Below, piece by piece: positions 62,140 to 64,000 of a DNA stretch of 64,000 bases; within the stretch, counting starts at the first letter, position 1, and every line of letters starts with the position of its first letter. The DNA lies in assembly GCF_963924675.1 (NCBI RefSeq), contig NC_089221.1, positions 136,194,263 through 136,258,262 of the forward strand, written 5' to 3'. The DNA comes from Phocoena phocoena. Its lineage: Eukaryota; Chordata; Mammalia; Artiodactyla; Phocoenidae. The position numbers and the translations under genes are program-made. A model generated the notes under the pieces. It was not told where the DNA came from. It searched no databases and saw only the letters and a program-made list of their open reading frames with translations.

Positions 62140-64000
62140 ATGACCTATAGTAGCGAACCCAAAACAATATATAAAATGGAAATAGGAACATACATATCGA
62201 TAATTACCTTAAATGTAAATGCACTAAATGCTCCCACCAAAAGACACAGATTGGCTGAATGGATACAAAAACAAGACCCTTATATATGCTGTCTACAAGA
62301 GACCCACTTCAGAACTAGAGACACATACAAACTGAAAGTAAGGGGATGGAAAAAGATATTCCATGCAAATGGAAACCAAAAGAAAGCTGGAGTAGCAATT
62401 CTCATATCAGACAAAATAGACTTTAAAATAAGGACTATTAAAAGGGACAAAGAAGGACACTACATAATGATCAAGGGATCGATCCAAGAAGAAGATATAA
62501 CAATTGTAAATATTTATGCACCCAACATAGGAGCACCTCAATACATAAGGCAAATACTAACAACCATAAAAGGGGAGATCAACAGTAACACATTCATAGT
62601 AGGGGACTTTAACACCCCACTTTCACCCATGGACAGATCATCCAAAATGAAAATAAATAAGGAAACACAAGCTTTAAATGATACATTAAACAAGATGGAC
62701 TTAATTGATATTTATAGGACACTCCATCCAAAAACAACAGAATACACATTTTTCTCAAGTGCTCATGGAACATTCTCCAGGATAGATCATATCTTGGGTC
62801 ACAAATCAAGCCTTGGTAAATTTAAGAAAACTGAAATTGTATCAAGTATCTTTTCCGACCACAACGCCATGAGACTAGATATCAATTACAGGAAAAGATC
62901 TGTAAAAAATACAAACACATGGAGGCTAAACAATACACTACTTAATAATGAAATGATCACTGAAGAAATCAAAGAGGAAATAAAAAAATACCTAGAAACA
63001 AATGACAATGGAGACACAACGACCCAAAACCTATGGGACGCAGCAAAAGCAGTTCTAAGGGGGAAGTTTATAGCAATACAAGCCCACCTTAAGAAGCAGG
63101 AAACATCTCGAATAAACAGCCTAACCTTGCACCTCAAGCAATTAGAGAAAGAAGAACAAAAAAACCCCAAAGCTAGCAGAAGGAAAGAAATCATAAAAAT
63201 CAGATCAGAAATAAATGAAAAAGAAATGAAGGAAACAATAGCAAAGATCAATAAAACTAAAAGCTGGTTCTTTGAGAAGATAAACAAAATAGATAAACCA
63301 CTAGCCAGACTCATCAAGAAAAAAAGGGAGAAGACTCAAATCAATAGAATTAGAAATGAAAAAGGAGAAGTAACAACTGACACTGCAGAAATAAAAAAAA
63401 TCATGAGAGATTACTACAAGCAACTCTATGCCAATAAAATGGACAATCTGGAAGAAATGGACAAATTCTTAGAAATGCACAACCTGCCAAGACTGAATCA
63501 GGAAGAAATAGAAAATATGAACAGACCAATCACAAGCACTGAAATTGAAACTGTGATTAAAAACCTTCCAACAAACAAAAGCCCAGGACCAGATGGCTTC
63601 ACAGGTGAATTCTATCAAACGTTTAGAGAAGAGCTAACACCTATCCTTCTCAAACTCTTCCAAAATATAGCAGAGGGAGGAACACTCCCAAATTCCTTCT
63701 ACGAAGCCACTATCACCTTGATACCAAAACCAGACAAGGATGTCACAAAGAAAGAAAACTACAGGCCAATATCACTGATGAACATAGATGCAAAAATCCT
63801 CAACAAAATACTAGCAAACAGAATCCAACAGCACATTAAAAGGATCATACACCATGATCAAGTGGGGTTTATTCCAGGAATGCAAGGATTCTTCAATATA
63901 CGCAAATCTATCAATGTGATAAACCATATTAACAAATTGAAGGAGAAAAACCATATGATCATCTCAATAGATGCAGAGAACGCTTTCGACAAAATTCAAC
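62140..64000 (+). CDS. ORF2: L1 ORF2 protein, copy 2, partial at the window end
   Basis: 620 codons without a stop, running off the window within RT motif A; 62176 is the alternative, likelier start. The endonuclease residues N25, E54, D156, N158, D240 and H241 are kept. Relative to copy 1, in numbering from the first ATG, it differs by V272M, R514G, A515T and K614N, plus two silent changes (codons 429 and 524). K614 lies in DAEKAFD, so here the motif reads DAENAFD while the aspartate D611 is kept. Four of six changes alter the protein, more than expected if a constrained sequence were accumulating tolerated changes. Confidence 0.88.
   Translation, partial: MTYSSEPKTIYKMEIGTYISIITLNVNALNAPTKRHRLAEWIQKQDPYICCLQETHFRTRDTYKLKVRGWKKIFHANGNQKKAGVAILISDKIDFKIRTIKRDKEGHYIMIKGSIQEEDITIVNIYAPNIGAPQYIRQILTTIKGEINSNTFIVGDFNTPLSPMDRSSKMKINKETQALNDTLNKMDLIDIYRTLHPKTTEYTFFSSAHGTFSRIDHILGHKSSLGKFKKTEIVSSIFSDHNAMRLDINYRKRSVKNTNTWRLNNTLLNNEMITEEIKEEIKKYLETNDNGDTTTQNLWDAAKAVLRGKFIAIQAHLKKQETSRINSLTLHLKQLEKEEQKNPKASRRKEIIKIRSEINEKEMKETIAKINKTKSWFFEKINKIDKPLARLIKKKREKTQINRIRNEKGEVTTDTAEIKKIMRDYYKQLYANKMDNLEEMDKFLEMHNLPRLNQEEIENMNRPITSTEIETVIKNLPTNKSPGPDGFTGEFYQTFREELTPILLKLFQNIAEGGTLPNSFYEATITLIPKPDKDVTKKENYRPISLMNIDAKILNKILANRIQQHIKRIIHHDQVGFIPGMQGFFNIRKSINVINHINKLKEKNHMIISIDAENAFDKIQ

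Larger units (their letters stand above)
37027..64000 (+). repeat. 37,026-bp direct duplication, copy 2 (partial)
   Basis: This is the second copy, running off the window end after about 26.97 kb. The start coordinate is arbitrary: the satellite continues through 37026/37027 without a phase break, since palindrome centres at 35429.5 and 37175.5 are 1746 bp apart. Differences from copy 1 that I saw are 58936 (C to T), 62953 (G to A), 63426 (T to C), 63679 (A to G), 63682 (G to A), 63711 (C to T) and 63981 (A to C), giving the copy 2 base last. Confidence 0.95.
58811..64000 (+). mobile_element. Full-length L1, copy 2, cut by the window end
   Basis: Copy of 21785-26974. It carries the 5'UTR with its 38-bp and 268-bp tandem repeats, an intact ORF1 and the first part of ORF2. 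It differs from copy 1 at seven positions seen by eye, one in the 5'UTR and six in ORF2. Whether it shares the A-tract frameshift cannot be seen. Confidence 0.93.

Overview
The window looks like cetacean (whale or dolphin) heterochromatin. No host protein-coding gene can be supported. Most of it is a tandem satellite with a monomer of about 1,745 bp, which I identify as the common cetacean satellite from its length and from its L1-derived half. Published cetacean satellites of this class run about 1.75 kb in baleen whales and about 1.58 kb in delphinids (recalled, not checked), so the length points away from delphinids. The L1 elements have the 3' end typical of cetartiodactyl L1s.

The largest feature is a direct duplication with a unit of 37,026 bp. 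Positions 1-26974 recur at 37027-64000, and I noticed only seven substitutions. Six of the seven fall in the last 1.03 kb compared, inside L1 ORF2. The junction at 37026/37027 lies inside the satellite and keeps its phase.

Layout of copy 1: satellite 1-3283; a 5'-truncated L1 on the minus strand 3284-3955 with an 11-bp target site duplication; a satellite piece to 4316; a GC-rich array 4317-7902 with a 592-bp higher-order period made of eleven subunits of about 54 bp; satellite 7903-9023; a non-satellite island 9024-14261 (old L1 3' end, unassigned sequence, a broken class I endogenous retrovirus pol, a possible LTR, another L1 3'UTR piece); satellite 14262-21784; a full-length young L1 at 21785-29355; then satellite 29356-40309, which runs across the duplication junction. 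Copy 2 repeats this order with offset 37026 and is cut by the window end inside L1 ORF2.

The only reading frames with real coding character belong to the full-length L1. It has an intact ORF1 (297 aa) and an ORF2 with all expected endonuclease and reverse transcriptase motifs, broken once by a frameshift in an A-tract at 28333-28342. The satellite monomer is a chimera: about half is a fossil L1 3' end, the other half is of unrecognised origin, and between them sits a 72-bp perfect palindrome. One palindrome is the site where the 592-bp array has been joined to the satellite.
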